Shown: positions 7,806 through 15,953 of the stretch, piece by piece
Numbering within the stretch: the first letter of the stretch is position 1
Layout of the letters: every line of letters begins with the position of its first letter
Notes under the pieces: model-generated
What the model saw: the letters and a program-made list of their open reading frames with translations, nothing else
Databases searched by the model: none
What the model was told of the DNA's origin: nothing
Made by a program: the position numbers and the translations under genes
Assembly (NCBI GenBank): GCA_023212695.1
Contig: JALCCG010000041.1
Coordinates: forward strand, 1 to 64,000
DNA from: Sporisorium sorghi
Lineage: Eukaryota; Basidiomycota; Ustilaginomycetes; Ustilaginales; Ustilaginaceae
Length of the DNA: 64,000 bases
Reading direction: 5' to 3'

Positions 7806-8264
7806 ATGGATAAAAAAAAAGCCCCAAATAGCATTTGGCAAGGTTTCCTAAATAATTGGTCTGAGCAGATGCTTTTTGCAAACAAGGAATTGAACGCAAA
7901 AGGCATCGAAAATTTCGTTCAAGATACGATGAAAAATTACATGCCCAAAACTATGCTTCAACAGGCAGGCCTTCATCATTTTGCCGACTCACTCGATTAC
8001 GAGCTGTTCGAAACGCATCAATCCATCTTCATAAGATGGAGTATACCAGCCGATGTTTCGCTGAAGAACATAAGATTTTACGTCAATAGTCGAATTTTAA
8101 AAATCGTACATGGCGATTCTTCCGAGGAGATCGCGCTCCCTCACGATGTGGATCCGGACCAGACATCCTCAAAATATGATCAAGGCGTCTTGGAAATCAG
8201 TCTTTCCAAGACAGGCGATCCAGAGCCGTTTCGGGAGATCTTTGTTCGCGACGGAGGCAAATGA
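7806..8264 (+). CDS. Hsp20/alpha-crystallin-like protein, spore-coat type
   Basis: About 152 residues from ATG 7806; GTG 7794 is an alternative behind GGAG. The C-terminal half is an alpha-crystallin-like domain: a strand-rich segment around FIRWSIPADV, then LPHDVDP and the conserved A/K-x-x-x-G-V-L end (KYDQGVLEISL). The N-terminal half is helical. Among spore formers, CotM and CotP are Hsp20-like coat proteins, and its place among GerP-like genes suggests such a role here, although a cytoplasmic holdase cannot be excluded. Confidence 0.75.
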   Translation: MDKKKAPNSIWQGFLNNWSEQMLFANKELNAKGIENFVQDTMKNYMPKTMLQQAGLHHFADSLDYELFETHQSIFIRWSIPADVSLKNIRFYVNSRILKIVHGDSSEEIALPHDVDPDQTSSKYDQGVLEISLSKTGDPEPFREIFVRDGGK

Positions 8265-8310
8265 CTAAACGTTAATCCGAAAATGATAGGGCATTTGAAG
8301 CAAATTGGCC

Positions 8311-8345
8311 ATTCCTTCAAGCAGAGGCTGTCTGCCCGAAGGAAT
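8311..8345. terminator. Hairpin after the first Hsp20-like gene
   Basis: Outer stem ATTCCTTC/GAAGGAAT and inner stem GCAGA/TCTGC, separated by a symmetric two-base internal loop. There is only a weak T tract, so it may be an attenuator or processing site. Confidence 0.5.
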
Positions 8346-8367
8346 ATCCGTCTTTGCGATGGGAAGC

Positions 8368-8505
8368 TCGGCGAGTTGAGTCATGCAGCTTGTCGAATGC
8401 GGTAGGATATCCACGATCCGGACATTATAGCGGACGGAAGAATAAGGGGATATATCTACGGTCATACAAAATAACCGAGTCATTCATGACACCAAGGAGC
8501 CTTAG
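8368..8505 (+). pseudogene. Deleted copy of the two-module GerP-like gene
   Basis: GGCGAGTTGAGTCAT...TTGTCGAATGCGGTAGG matches the gene at 9747 (position about 9886 on). The match then jumps to its last 60 bases (GGATATATCTACGGTCAT, then AGGAGCCTTAGACGG), with roughly 260 bases lost. It is the decayed left copy of a tandem duplication that also produced the gene pair at 8551 and 10329. Confidence 0.8.
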
Positions 8506-8550
8506 ACGGAATATAAATGTAGAGATAGTCTCCTATTGGGGGTGAGCGGG

Positions 8551-8802
8551 TTGGCTGTAATCATTACGTTGGCAGCGGGAGCTATCAATGTGAATCAAAT
8601 GAATAGGGGAAGCGGAATTTCGATAGGGGAGAACTCGCTACCCGGCTGGAGCCAGAATGGGAAAGACAATTACGGCAACGGTCAAAATATTGGGGCTAAC
8701 GTACAAGTGGGATTCGTGGCTACCGTTGTCGATCCAGATGCAATTGATAACCCTATAGGTGAAATTCAACCTTCCGCTTCGTTACAAAATCAAACGATTT
8801 AA
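8551..8802 (+). CDS. Small GerP-like protein, copy 1 of duplicated gene
   Basis: 83 residues from TTG 8551, chosen because GGGGGTGA lies 5 bases upstream and because the paralogue at 10329 has the same arrangement and exactly the same length. The N-terminal strands (TLAAGAINVNQM) lead into one cluster module: GISIGENSLPGW, a lysine, NYGNGQNIG and DPDAIDN. The two paralogues are closely similar throughout, so the protein is probably under selection although its partner gene upstream has decayed. Confidence 0.7.
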   Translation: MAVIITLAAGAINVNQMNRGSGISIGENSLPGWSQNGKDNYGNGQNIGANVQVGFVATVVDPDAIDNPIGEIQPSASLQNQTI

Positions 8803-8822
8803 GAAAAAGGGAGGCGTGACCC

Positions 8823-9089
8823 ATGGGAGATAAGCCGGTTTTAAAACCTTGCATTCGTTGTGGGCGAATACCGGGCGAGGAAGATGAGTATTGCAGCGAC
8901 TGCGGAGTTCCGATTCTAAACCGTTGTTCGGACGAACCCGGAATATTTGGCAAAGGATGTACTTTTGTGAATCCTCCAACGGCGGTTTATTGCACAAAAT
9001 GTGGGGAGCCTACCGTTTATCAATTAAATGGTTTGATCCAGCCGAAGTATCCCAATGGAAACAGACCCAAGTCTTCGGATATCAATTAG
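8823..9089 (+). CDS. Zinc-ribbon protein in the GerP-like cluster
   Basis: An 88-residue protein with two CxxC zinc-ribbon knuckle pairs: CIRC at residues 10-13 with CSDC at 24-27, then Cys at 35 and 43 with CTKC at 53-56. The ribosome site AAGGGAGG is 8 bases before ATG 8823. Two ribbons in tandem suggest a structural or binding role rather than an enzyme. It lies 20 bases after the GerP-like gene and before the second Hsp20-like gene, so it belongs to the cluster by position. The family is not recognised. Confidence 0.7.
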   Translation: MGDKPVLKPCIRCGRIPGEEDEYCSDCGVPILNRCSDEPGIFGKGCTFVNPPTAVYCTKCGEPTVYQLNGLIQPKYPNGNRPKSSDIN

Positions 9090-9165
9090 TTTCTCATATG
9101 GGGCCGCCGATGATATAGCTTATGTTTGCCTTCCTTAATCAAGATTCTCGCTTGGAGGGATTAGT

Positions 9166-9606
9166 ATGGAGGAGCGGATAAAGACGAATACACCGAAAGA
9201 TTTCTATAGCCAGGTGACTGAGGTACTCGGCGATGACTTTTGGAGTGAAATGAGTGAGCTTCTACCTAATTCGGGTCCTCGGATCGACGTCTTTCATACT
9301 TCAACAACGGTGGTTGTTTTAGTAGAGCTTCCCGGTTTGGAATCGGTGGAGCAAATAAGACTTCAATTAATCGGGCAGACGCTGGAATTGGAAGGCGACT
9401 TGCCTTGTCATTATCCCGTTACCGGTCCTCGGATCACAATAAGTGAGAGGTTCTTTGGCCCGTTCTGTCGGTCGCTGGCTTTGCCGAAGCCTGTGTCCGC
9501 TGAAGCAATTTCCGCGAAGTACACCAAAGGTTTGCTGGTCGTGGTGCTGCAAATTATCCAAGATGAAAATCAAACCCCGATCCAAGTCGATTTTGAACGA
9601 TCCTGA
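9166..9606 (+). CDS. Second Hsp20-like protein
   Basis: A 146-residue alpha-crystallin-domain protein. TTVVVLVELPGLESVEQIRL starts the domain, ERFFGPFCRSLALPK matches the usual ER-F-G-F-R-LP signature, and AKYTKGLLVVVL is the A-x-x-x-x-G-L-L end signature, so the domain is complete. The N-terminal 40 residues are polar. GGAGGG precedes ATG 9166. It is more canonical than the Hsp20-like protein at 7806. Placement inside the GerP-like cluster suggests assembly or protection of coat proteins. Confidence 0.8.
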   Translation: MEERIKTNTPKDFYSQVTEVLGDDFWSEMSELLPNSGPRIDVFHTSTTVVVLVELPGLESVEQIRLQLIGQTLELEGDLPCHYPVTGPRITISERFFGPFCRSLALPKPVSAEAISAKYTKGLLVVVLQIIQDENQTPIQVDFERS

Positions 9607-9746
9607 TCCAGCTAATGATGTTAATAATGAAGAACCCTGTTTACGAAGTAATTAGACTGGGATAGTTCACGACATTGTTTAAGAGAGAAACGGAAAAGTT
9701 TAGAGCATCAGTGTATTCATTACTTCTGATAAAGGAGGTCTAGTCG

Positions 9747-10283
9747 TTGAACGTATCGGGACAGAAGGCAAGCGTCATATTTCAAAAAATGATCGTTAAC
9801 CATCTCGAGGATACTTCGGGGATTTTTATTGGGACCAACCAAGCGATTGGGTGGAGTACGATTAAAAAAACAAACCAAGGATTCGGCGAGTTGAGTCATA
9901 CGGTTTTGTCGAATGCGGTAGGTGTTCTCCATGATGAGGATATTGTAGACTTCACCATTCAGGATTATCATAATATCATCTTAACGGAAGTTCCCAATAA
10001 CCAGCAGCAATGCGCCATTCATTTCGGCTCCCTCCAGACGAATTCTTTAATCAACTCTTGTGCGATTGACTTGGGCGACAATAAGCAATTGGGATGGAGA
10101 ACTGCCCGTAAAGATAACTTTGGAGTTGGCAAACCCATTGGAATCAATTCGCTAAAACGGACCATTGGGGTACTTAACGATAACGATGCCGTGGATGCGA
10201 CGATAATTACAAACCAGCATGACGAAGATATATCTACGGTCATAAAAAATATTCGAATCACTCAGGACACCGAGGAGACTTAG
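9747..10283 (+). CDS. GerP-like protein with two tandem modules
   Basis: 178 residues from TTG 9747, firmly supported by AAAGGAGG 8 bases upstream. It contains two copies of the cluster module: residues about 24-69 (GIFIGTNQAIGW, TNQGFGELSH, HDEDIVD) and about 102-150 (CAIDLGDNKQLGW, NFGVGKPIG, NDNDAVD). The spacing of glycine, tryptophan, lysine and D-x-D-x-x-D residues is the same in each. A linker and a short C-terminal tail complete it. The left duplicate of this gene (8368-8505) is a remnant. Confidence 0.7.
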   Translation: MNVSGQKASVIFQKMIVNHLEDTSGIFIGTNQAIGWSTIKKTNQGFGELSHTVLSNAVGVLHDEDIVDFTIQDYHNIILTEVPNNQQQCAIHFGSLQTNSLINSCAIDLGDNKQLGWRTARKDNFGVGKPIGINSLKRTIGVLNDNDAVDATIITNQHDEDISTVIKNIRITQDTEET

Positions 10284-10328
10284 ATGGAATGTAATTATAG
10301 GGATAGGCTCTTATCGGAGGTGAGTTGG

Positions 10329-10580
10329 TTGGCTATCAACATATCGTTGGGGGCGGGAGCTATTAGTGTGAATCAATTGAATAAGGGGTGCACGATTGCA
10401 GTAGGAGAAAATTCTCAGCCCGGTTGGAGCCAGAAAGGGAAACACAATTACGCTAACTGTCAAAATATAGGGATCAACGTACAAACGGAATTCTTCGCTA
10501 TCGTTTTCGATAAAGATGTGATCGATAACCGGATAAGTGGCATCAAATCTTTCGCTTCGTTGCAAAATCAAATGGCTTAA
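10329..10580 (+). CDS. Small GerP-like protein, copy 2 of duplicated gene
   Basis: 83 residues from TTG 10329 with GGAGGTGA 5 bases upstream. It is a paralogue of the gene at 8551 with the same length and the same module (CTIAVGENSQPGW, NYANCQNIG, DKDVIDN). Some glycines conserved in the other copies are changed (ANC for GNG), suggesting relaxed constraint in this copy. Confidence 0.7.
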   Translation: MAINISLGAGAISVNQLNKGCTIAVGENSQPGWSQKGKHNYANCQNIGINVQTEFFAIVFDKDVIDNRISGIKSFASLQNQMA

Positions 10581-11376
10581 GAAACATCTTTCTATGACAC
10601 CTTGGGATCGATTTGATGAGGCTGTAGAATGGTATCAACTGAGAAATGGGATGGAGGCGAAAAGGAACGGTCCTGACGCCAGCAAAAAAGCTTTTCTTTT
10701 CATACTGATATGGGACAGGCTAACCTAAAATCGTAATTACGGCTTTTTTGGACATGGATACTTTTGGCTTGATGTGGCGATGGCGACTATGGCGATACCG
10801 GCTGAGAGTAGAGAGCGGTTGTTGGATGTATATTTGGAAACGGCAAATGGACAGTGAGCGAATTGAGTATTCTTGAGGGTTTTGCTGGAGTCATGTTTGG
10901 TTACTTCGCTTTCTAGATTAACGGAAACGACAACGAGAGTGGAATCACTGACAATCAGGCCGCCGATGACTTCGGTGGCCTTCTGTCATGTTAAGAAGGC
11001 TTGAATCATAGCCCTTGGAGCGAGTAAGATTGGCAGCTATGTGTCGCGGGGATTTTTCTCCGATAGACCCGTTAAGCTGAACCGTATCATAAGTGACGGC
11101 GAAAAATGTTGTGACAAGAGGGATGTAGATGCAGCCTTATCTCTTCTTTGCAATGATGGGGGAGGCTTAGAAAGGAAAATGCCCCCGTACCTTTGGCAAG
11201 GATTGACGGGAGCATTCCAATCAATTGTTGAAGTAGTGTGACTGTTGGAGGTCGGGGAGCAGTGCTGGCTGGACGGGCCTCCATCCCAGAAGTTCCTGCG
11301 TTGCAGTGCTTGATCTTGGGATATCGAGCCCTGCAAGTGAGTAATACACCAATTGACCTAAAAGGAGCTTGTTAAA
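10581..11376. other. Stretch without recognised genes
   Basis: A 44-codon frame at 10594-10728 (MTPWDRFDEAVEWYQ) ends just before a weak terminator-like palindrome (CGTAATTACG plus six T, 10736-10752), but it has no ribosome site. The rest holds the long repeat copy 10958-11106. A plus-strand frame ending at 11241 (LERKMPPYLWQGLTGAFQS) may be another remnant. Confidence 0.35.
11053..11106. repeat. Palindromic interspersed repeat, unit 3
   Basis: Arms TTTTTCTCCG and CGGCGAAAAA around GATAGACCCGTTAAGCTGAA and CCGTATCATAAGTGA. The similarity to the copy at 3757-3915 extends about 95 bases to the left (from about 10958), including the GCCGATGACTTCGGTGGC hairpin. Confidence 0.75.
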
Positions 11377-11592
11377 ATGACAAACACACCTCAATTACGC
11401 GGTATGGCAAACATTAGTTTCTGGGCAGAGGATCTCAAAGCGGCAAAAGAATGGTATACGAAGCTTCTGGGAGTGGAGCCGTACTTTCAAGATTGGATTA
11501 CCGCATCGGTAGTTGATCCCTTTGGAAACATTATCGGTTTCATTCATGGTCCGCATTATAAAGAAATTTGGGATTCTTTTCACCAAACATAA
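11377..11592 (+). pseudogene. VOC/glyoxalase-family protein with internal deletion
   Basis: A 71-residue frame with a good AAGGAG before ATG 11377. Residues 1-35 (MANISFWAEDLKAAKEWYTK) are the start of a vicinal-oxygen-chelate domain. The frame then jumps to its final strand, ASVVDPFGNIIGFIHGPHY. A complete domain has about 115-125 residues, so around 45 central residues with half of the metal ligands are missing in frame. It is unlikely to be active. Confidence 0.75.
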
Positions 11593-11807
11593 CCTGAACT
11601 TCTAGCTGGTGTTTGTTACGCAAACTTACATCAGCTTTTCTGTGAATCTTGCTGCGCTTCGCACCGCACCGTCTTGGTCTGCCAGTTGCTTCTCCAGCAT
11701 GGCTGGTCTTAACCTTGGGACGATTTTCACGGCGGTTCCCGAAGCGATGTGCTAACCCCATACTCGATTGACCTCCTCTATAATCGCTCTGCATCAGGAG
11801 CGCGGAA

Positions 11808-12698
11808 TTAACCGTCCGATGGGGTGTACTTCCCAACGTCCAGCTCGAAAGTTGCTTCACTGGACGGGTCCAGCTCTACTTGGATGGTTCCTCGATTGTC
11901 GGTCAGCACAAGCATGCGTGAGCCGACGAGAGGAACGCGGTCAGCGCTGGTGCGCATGTGTGCTAATACGACATGAGGGGAACCTTCTGCAATATAAGTT
12001 ACTTCAACTGTGAACATCGGATAATTGAAGAGCCAGTGGTTATCGAATTTTATGGCGGTCAACGTCCCGGCGAATGACGAGCCCTCCACGCGGAGGCGCT
12101 CGATGTCCGCTTGCCGCCGCTGGGCGTGGACGATGGAGCCAGGCAACCGCAGGAGTACGATGACGGCCCAGAGGGCGAAGCCAGCTCCAACGATTGCTCC
12201 GAGTTCTGGTGGGATTGTTGGCGACGTAACTATGGCCTCAAGGTCGAAGGGACGCGATGGATTGTTTATAAGCGTCCAGAGCAGAAGGACTCCCGCAACA
12301 GCAGAGATTCCACCTGCGATCGATAGCATTGAGTACAGGCCGGCGACCCTGATTTGTCCGAATTGATCGTCCGCTCGCGAGTACAGTCCACCGGTCGCAC
12401 CGATCGCGGCGAGCAGCAGTACCACGGCGGCACCCACCGTTACAGGATGACCGAGGAACTTGCTGATCTCCGGTGTCGGCGCAAGGCCGAGCAGGGCGCC
12501 GAACGGCACGGAGCTTACCAGCGCCCATAGTACAGCAGCAGCGAGCAACCATGACAGCAGCGGAGCCACACGTCCGACAGGGCGTCCCGGTTGGAGCGCA
12601 GTCATCCGTCCGTTCTTGTCCGTGGTGGAAAACAGCGGCAGGATCTCAATATGATCTTGCTGCCCGTGCTTTTGCTGACCTTCCACAGTATTCCTCAT
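11808..12698 (-). CDS. Multi-pass membrane protein of unknown function, probably acquired
   Basis: 296 residues. A polar N-terminus of about 40 residues is followed by four or so hydrophobic helices (LLSWLLAAAVLWALV, VGAAVVLLLAAIGA, GISAVAGVLLLWTL, GAIVGAGFALWAVIVLL). A C-terminal beta-rich domain of about 90 residues follows, beginning FAGTLTAIKFDN, of the kind seen in DUF3592-like proteins. GGGAGGG precedes the ATG. The gene is clearly richer in G+C than its neighbours on both sides, with Ala/Val/Leu-rich helices, which suggests horizontal transfer, perhaps from a high-GC Gram-positive. The function is unknown. Confidence 0.7.
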   Translation of the reverse strand: MRNTVEGQQKHGQQDHIEILPLFSTTDKNGRMTALQPGRPVGRVAPLLSWLLAAAVLWALVSSVPFGALLGLAPTPEISKFLGHPVTVGAAVVLLLAAIGATGGLYSRADDQFGQIRVAGLYSMLSIAGGISAVAGVLLLWTLINNPSRPFDLEAIVTSPTIPPELGAIVGAGFALWAVIVLLRLPGSIVHAQRRQADIERLRVEGSSFAGTLTAIKFDNHWLFNYPMFTVEVTYIAEGSPHVVLAHMRTSADRVPLVGSRMLVLTDNRGTIQVELDPSSEATFELDVGKYTPSDG

Positions 12699-12982
12699 TG
12701 GTATGTCCCTCCCGAGAAAGGTTCTCGTACCTCGAGCTGCGAAGGTAGAATCCCCGCGGCGCAGCCGGGCTGATCAACAATAAAATTCAATTTAATATAG
12801 TTGAGAAGCTAAAGGTGAATTTTGTAGGCATCCATAATTTTTCTATATATTACCACATGAATGTTGTCCACTGTAATACCTTCCACATACATTTTTTTAC
12901 GAGTTAGAAGGTAATCATAGATTCGCAATATGGTGTGAGCAACTAACAGTCTTCGTAGATGTGAGGTTTTGCAAGACTTTGA

Positions 12983-13456
12983 TCGCGAAGGTGTACATAT
13001 CCCGATGGAAAGTTTAAGCCAGATCATGCCGTGACACGCTCGGAATTTGTAGTCATGCTAATGAATGCGCTGAAGATGCAAGAAGCAGGATCGGAGCTGA
13101 TATTCACAGATAAGGCTGAGATCGGAGCATGGGCACAGAAAGCAGTCTCACAAGCACTACAACTGGGCATTATTAAGGGCTATGAAGACGGTACCTTCGG
13201 TCCGAATCGAAATATAACGCGCGCTGAGATAGCGATGATGATTGCGAAGACACTCAAGTTACCGAACGAAGAGAACGCGATAACTTCTTTCACAGATGAC
13301 AAGGAAATTCCTGTCTGGGCTAAAGGTGCAGTGGAAGCCCTAAAGGATAATGGCATCATACAAGGAACGGGTACTAACCAATTCAACCCTCGTGCCGAAA
13401 CTACGAGAGCAGAGGCAGCAACCATATTATTAAACATGCTAGATGACTTAAAATAA
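12983..13456 (+). pseudogene. S-layer homology (SLH) domain remnant, 5' truncated
   Basis: An open frame from 12983 with no proper start codon or ribosome site. It contains the end of one SLH motif (YPDGKFKPDHAVTRSEF) and two complete ones (FTDKAEIGAWAQKAV...GYEDGTFGPNRNITRAE and FTDDKEIPVWAKGAV...FNPRAETTRAE). Three C-terminal SLH motifs normally anchor surface proteins to pyruvylated cell-wall polymer. Signal peptide and functional domain are missing, so this is the 3' stump of a larger surface-protein gene. GTG 13031 could only give a 141-residue fragment. A good terminator follows. Confidence 0.8.
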
Positions 13457-13462
13457 AGAATG

Positions 13463-13486
13463 AAAGGCATCCAAGAGGGTGCCTTT
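13463..13486 (+). terminator. Terminator of the SLH remnant
   Basis: Ten-base stem AAAGGCATCC/GGGTGCCTTT with loop AAGA, ending in a TTT-AAATTT tail. Confidence 0.75.
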
Positions 13487-13660
13487 AAATTTAGCTCTAT
13501 AGATGCTGTGAACCGTATGTGATCCAGTATGACGATGTCAGAGGTGTGTTCCGCATCCATCCTTGGAGGTAAGGGATTATTTTGGTAAAAAAGCGTACCC
13601 TCAACTCTTCAACGATACATTGTATAATGTCTGAAAAGGGATCGAAGGAGAGAAGAAGCA

Positions 13661-15031
13661 TTGGGTTTTATCGAAGACTTTAAGCAACATATCCTCCGCA
13701 ACGTCATGAAGGATATCGAAAAAGAATTTCAAAAAACATGGAGCATCGATTATAAAGGGCATGTGATCGAAATTCATCACGCGCTGAAAGAAGAGCAGCT
13801 CATACTGGACGGGCAAATCGTGGACCGCAAGCAGAAGAATCTGATGTTCTATTTGAAGTTGAAGCCGTATTCAACCTTATCCGGCACACTTGATGTAGGC
13901 GATGGCGTGAAGCAGAAGGTGAAGGTCAGGTTTGGAGGTCTTATCCGATTCAAATGCGTCGTCAAAGTGGGTCGGGCCGTCGTATGGAAGGAGTCAATCA
14001 AATTAGACTTTCTTCCGTGGAATCATAAGGAAATGCTGGTTCCTTTCATTGAGCAGCAAGTTCAGATCCACCACCGCGTGATGGATGATGCTTTACCTGA
14101 TGACGAATACGTGTATAGCGACCATCATCCGCGGGTGGCTGCCGGTTATGCCGATCGGCACCTAGATGATGTGCCTACGCCGTTCTTCTCAAGAAAATTG
14201 CTCAAGAGATTCGCGAAGCAGCTTCATCATCCTACGGTCAAGACGCGAAAGGCCACGTACGAGGACATTATATGTGACCGGTTCGCCAGTTACGGAGGGG
14301 AGTTCATCGAACGCTTGGAAAAAGCGAATCTGGATGAAGCGCTTATGCAGCAAGAGGCCGTATGGCTGCTCGAGCATGCCGCCCATCGAGAGGTCGTCAA
14401 ATTCGCCGTCACGGTTCTAGGTCATACGAATTGTGAACCGTTCAAGGAACGTTTGTGCGCGATTGGTATGCATGAGGAATTCACCGAGTACGTTATTTTT
14501 GCCTTGCTTCGTGGTACTCGAGAACCCAACCCGCTGATCTGGAAACTTGCTCAGTCCGTTCAGGGATGGGGCAAAATCGAGGCGGTGGTGCAGCTTGAAG
14601 CAACCACACCTGAAATAAAGCGCTGGTTGCTGACCAAGGGCTGCGAAAGCACCGTTCAACATGGTTATTTGGCCTATACTTGCGCGGTGAAAGGAGAACT
14701 TGCCTCCGCCTTGATGCAAGAGACGATCTCCAAAGAGCTGTACGACGGGACTAGTCGGATCATCGAGAAGATATTGCAGGAGGGTGATCCGGACCTGGTC
14801 GATTATTTGCTTGAACATGCGATCCTTTATCGTTTTGTCAGCCATGCTGCCGTTCATTGCAACAACGAAGGAGACTATCATGCTCTGATGCAATTAGCCC
14901 GATATTTAGCTGACGAAGAGGCATGGGAAGAATCTTTGGAAGATGTATGGAAACAGGAAGAGCGCAGATTGATCCAGCAGAAGCTGCAGCCCTTGATTGA
15001 TGAACCAAGATGGCAATTGAGTCCAACTTGA
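13661..15031 (+). CDS. Uncharacterised alpha-helical repeat-like protein
   Basis: 456 residues from TTG 13661 with AAGGAGAG about 10 bases upstream. The first 130 residues are beta-rich (DYKGHVIEIHHALKEEQLIL, VKVRFGGLIRFKCVVKVG). From about 170 on the protein is a chain of short helices rich in Leu, Ala and Glu, like a HEAT-type or other solenoid, though no repeat consensus is exact. There is no signal peptide, membrane helix or catalytic motif. It stands alone. I do not recognise the family; a cytoplasmic scaffold or immunity-type protein is possible. Confidence 0.7.
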   Translation: MGFIEDFKQHILRNVMKDIEKEFQKTWSIDYKGHVIEIHHALKEEQLILDGQIVDRKQKNLMFYLKLKPYSTLSGTLDVGDGVKQKVKVRFGGLIRFKCVVKVGRAVVWKESIKLDFLPWNHKEMLVPFIEQQVQIHHRVMDDALPDDEYVYSDHHPRVAAGYADRHLDDVPTPFFSRKLLKRFAKQLHHPTVKTRKATYEDIICDRFASYGGEFIERLEKANLDEALMQQEAVWLLEHAAHREVVKFAVTVLGHTNCEPFKERLCAIGMHEEFTEYVIFALLRGTREPNPLIWKLAQSVQGWGKIEAVVQLEATTPEIKRWLLTKGCESTVQHGYLAYTCAVKGELASALMQETISKELYDGTSRIIEKILQEGDPDLVDYLLEHAILYRFVSHAAVHCNNEGDYHALMQLARYLADEEAWEESLEDVWKQEERRLIQQKLQPLIDEPRWQLSPT

Positions 15032-15179
15032 AAAGTAAATTACTCAAGGTCTTGGGGACGGCCCCCGTAATGTAGCTACCCCGTAGAAGTGAAAATGAAG
15101 GCAATTAAAATGAGATTAGCAGGTATCCCGACGAGGGCTCGAAGCTGCGCTTCATCCAGTTCCCGCCTCCGAAAATAAA

Positions 15180-15204
15180 GAAGAACGCCACTACGGCGTT
15201 CTCC
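15180..15204 (+). terminator. Hairpin
   Basis: AGAACGCC/GGCGTTCT with loop ACTAC, followed by CCTTATCGCTTT. It is preceded by a short coding trace (TATCCCGACGAGGGC... reading YPDEGSKLRFIQFP), probably the tail of another lost gene. Confidence 0.5.
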
Positions 15205-15259
15205 TTATCGCTTTAGAGGTATAAAACTTTCCCTATTCATTCAAAAGGGGCAGTGTTGA

Positions 15260-15711
15260 TTAAAACGGGAATTTTCGTTCTTCTATTTGAATAGAAACCC
15301 ATTTGATTTCTGTGAATTCGTCGATCACCCAAGGGTTACCGAAACGGCCCACACCTGAGCCTTTTACACCACCGAATGGTGTATTTTCAATCGCATTGAC
15401 GGTTTGGTCATTCACGTGGGTCATACCAAACTCCAAATCAGCTGCCAGCTGCTACCTTTCTCCAAATCCGCTGTAAAGATGGCTGAGCTCAAACCAAATT
15501 CTGTGTTGTTGGCAATTTTAATGGCATCTTCATCTGATGCTGCTTTAATGATGGATACAATCGGTGAGAAATATTCAGTTTGTGCTAAACGACTGTCAGG
15601 GAACACATTTCCGAATATGGCAGGTGTCACAATATTTCCCTCACGTCTGCTATCCAGCAATACTTCTACACCTGTAGTTTTTGCTTCGGCAATAAATCCT
15701 TGTACTCTTAT
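15260..15711 (-). pseudogene. C-terminal remnant of an aldehyde dehydrogenase
   Basis: On the minus strand the sequence reads RVQGFIAEAKTTGVEVLLDS...FGNVFPDSRLAQTEYFSPIV...NTEFGLSSAIFTADLEKG. After a frame change near 15435 it continues LEFGMTHVNDQTVNAIENTP and FGGVKGSGVGRFGNPWVIDE to the stop at 15260. These are the last third of an NAD(P)-dependent aldehyde dehydrogenase (E-x-FGPI-like and FGG-K-SG-GR motifs). The catalytic Cys/Glu part is missing, and there is a frameshift. Confidence 0.85.
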
Positions 15712-15894
15712 GATTTACTGGTATGCGATGATCTAATTCCGGATATAAATCGAGCATTGCTTCGAGAGTTACAAGATATTTTTCAAAATCGAATGTCCTT
15801 TGTAGGTGATCAGGCTTCTGAAATGGCACGACGTATTATTAATCTGCTATATTATCATTCGCCAATTATGGAGCAAATTAGTGAAAATACCTAA
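15700..15894 (+). pseudogene. Unidentified C-terminal gene fragment
   Basis: The frame reads DLIPDINRALLRELQDIFQN and FVGDQASEMARRIINLLYYH to a stop at 15892-15894. It is joined directly to the end of the aldehyde dehydrogenase remnant with no start region, and a terminator follows. It looks like the helical tail of a regulator, but I cannot name it. Confidence 0.35.
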
Positions 15895-15922
15895 CCCTTT
15901 TAAAATAAAGGTGAAACGTTAC

Positions 15923-15953
15923 GGGCCATCGTACAAGGATGGCTCTTTTTTTG
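15923..15953 (+). terminator. Intrinsic terminator
   Basis: Stem GGGCCATC/GATGGCTC followed by seven T. Confidence 0.85.

Noticed and set aside
11540..11860. Minus-strand frame of 106 codons rich in Arg/Lys (RPRRCGAKRSKIHRKADVSL)
   Set aside because: I considered a mobile-element or intron leader because of a GAGGAGG near 11770, but I found no group II intron domain V, no transposase motif and no second copy.
12809..12950. Minus-strand frame ending at 12809 (YDYLLTRKKMYVEGITVDNI)
   Set aside because: It has some protein character but no start, ribosome site or recognisable family. It could be a remnant; not enough to list.
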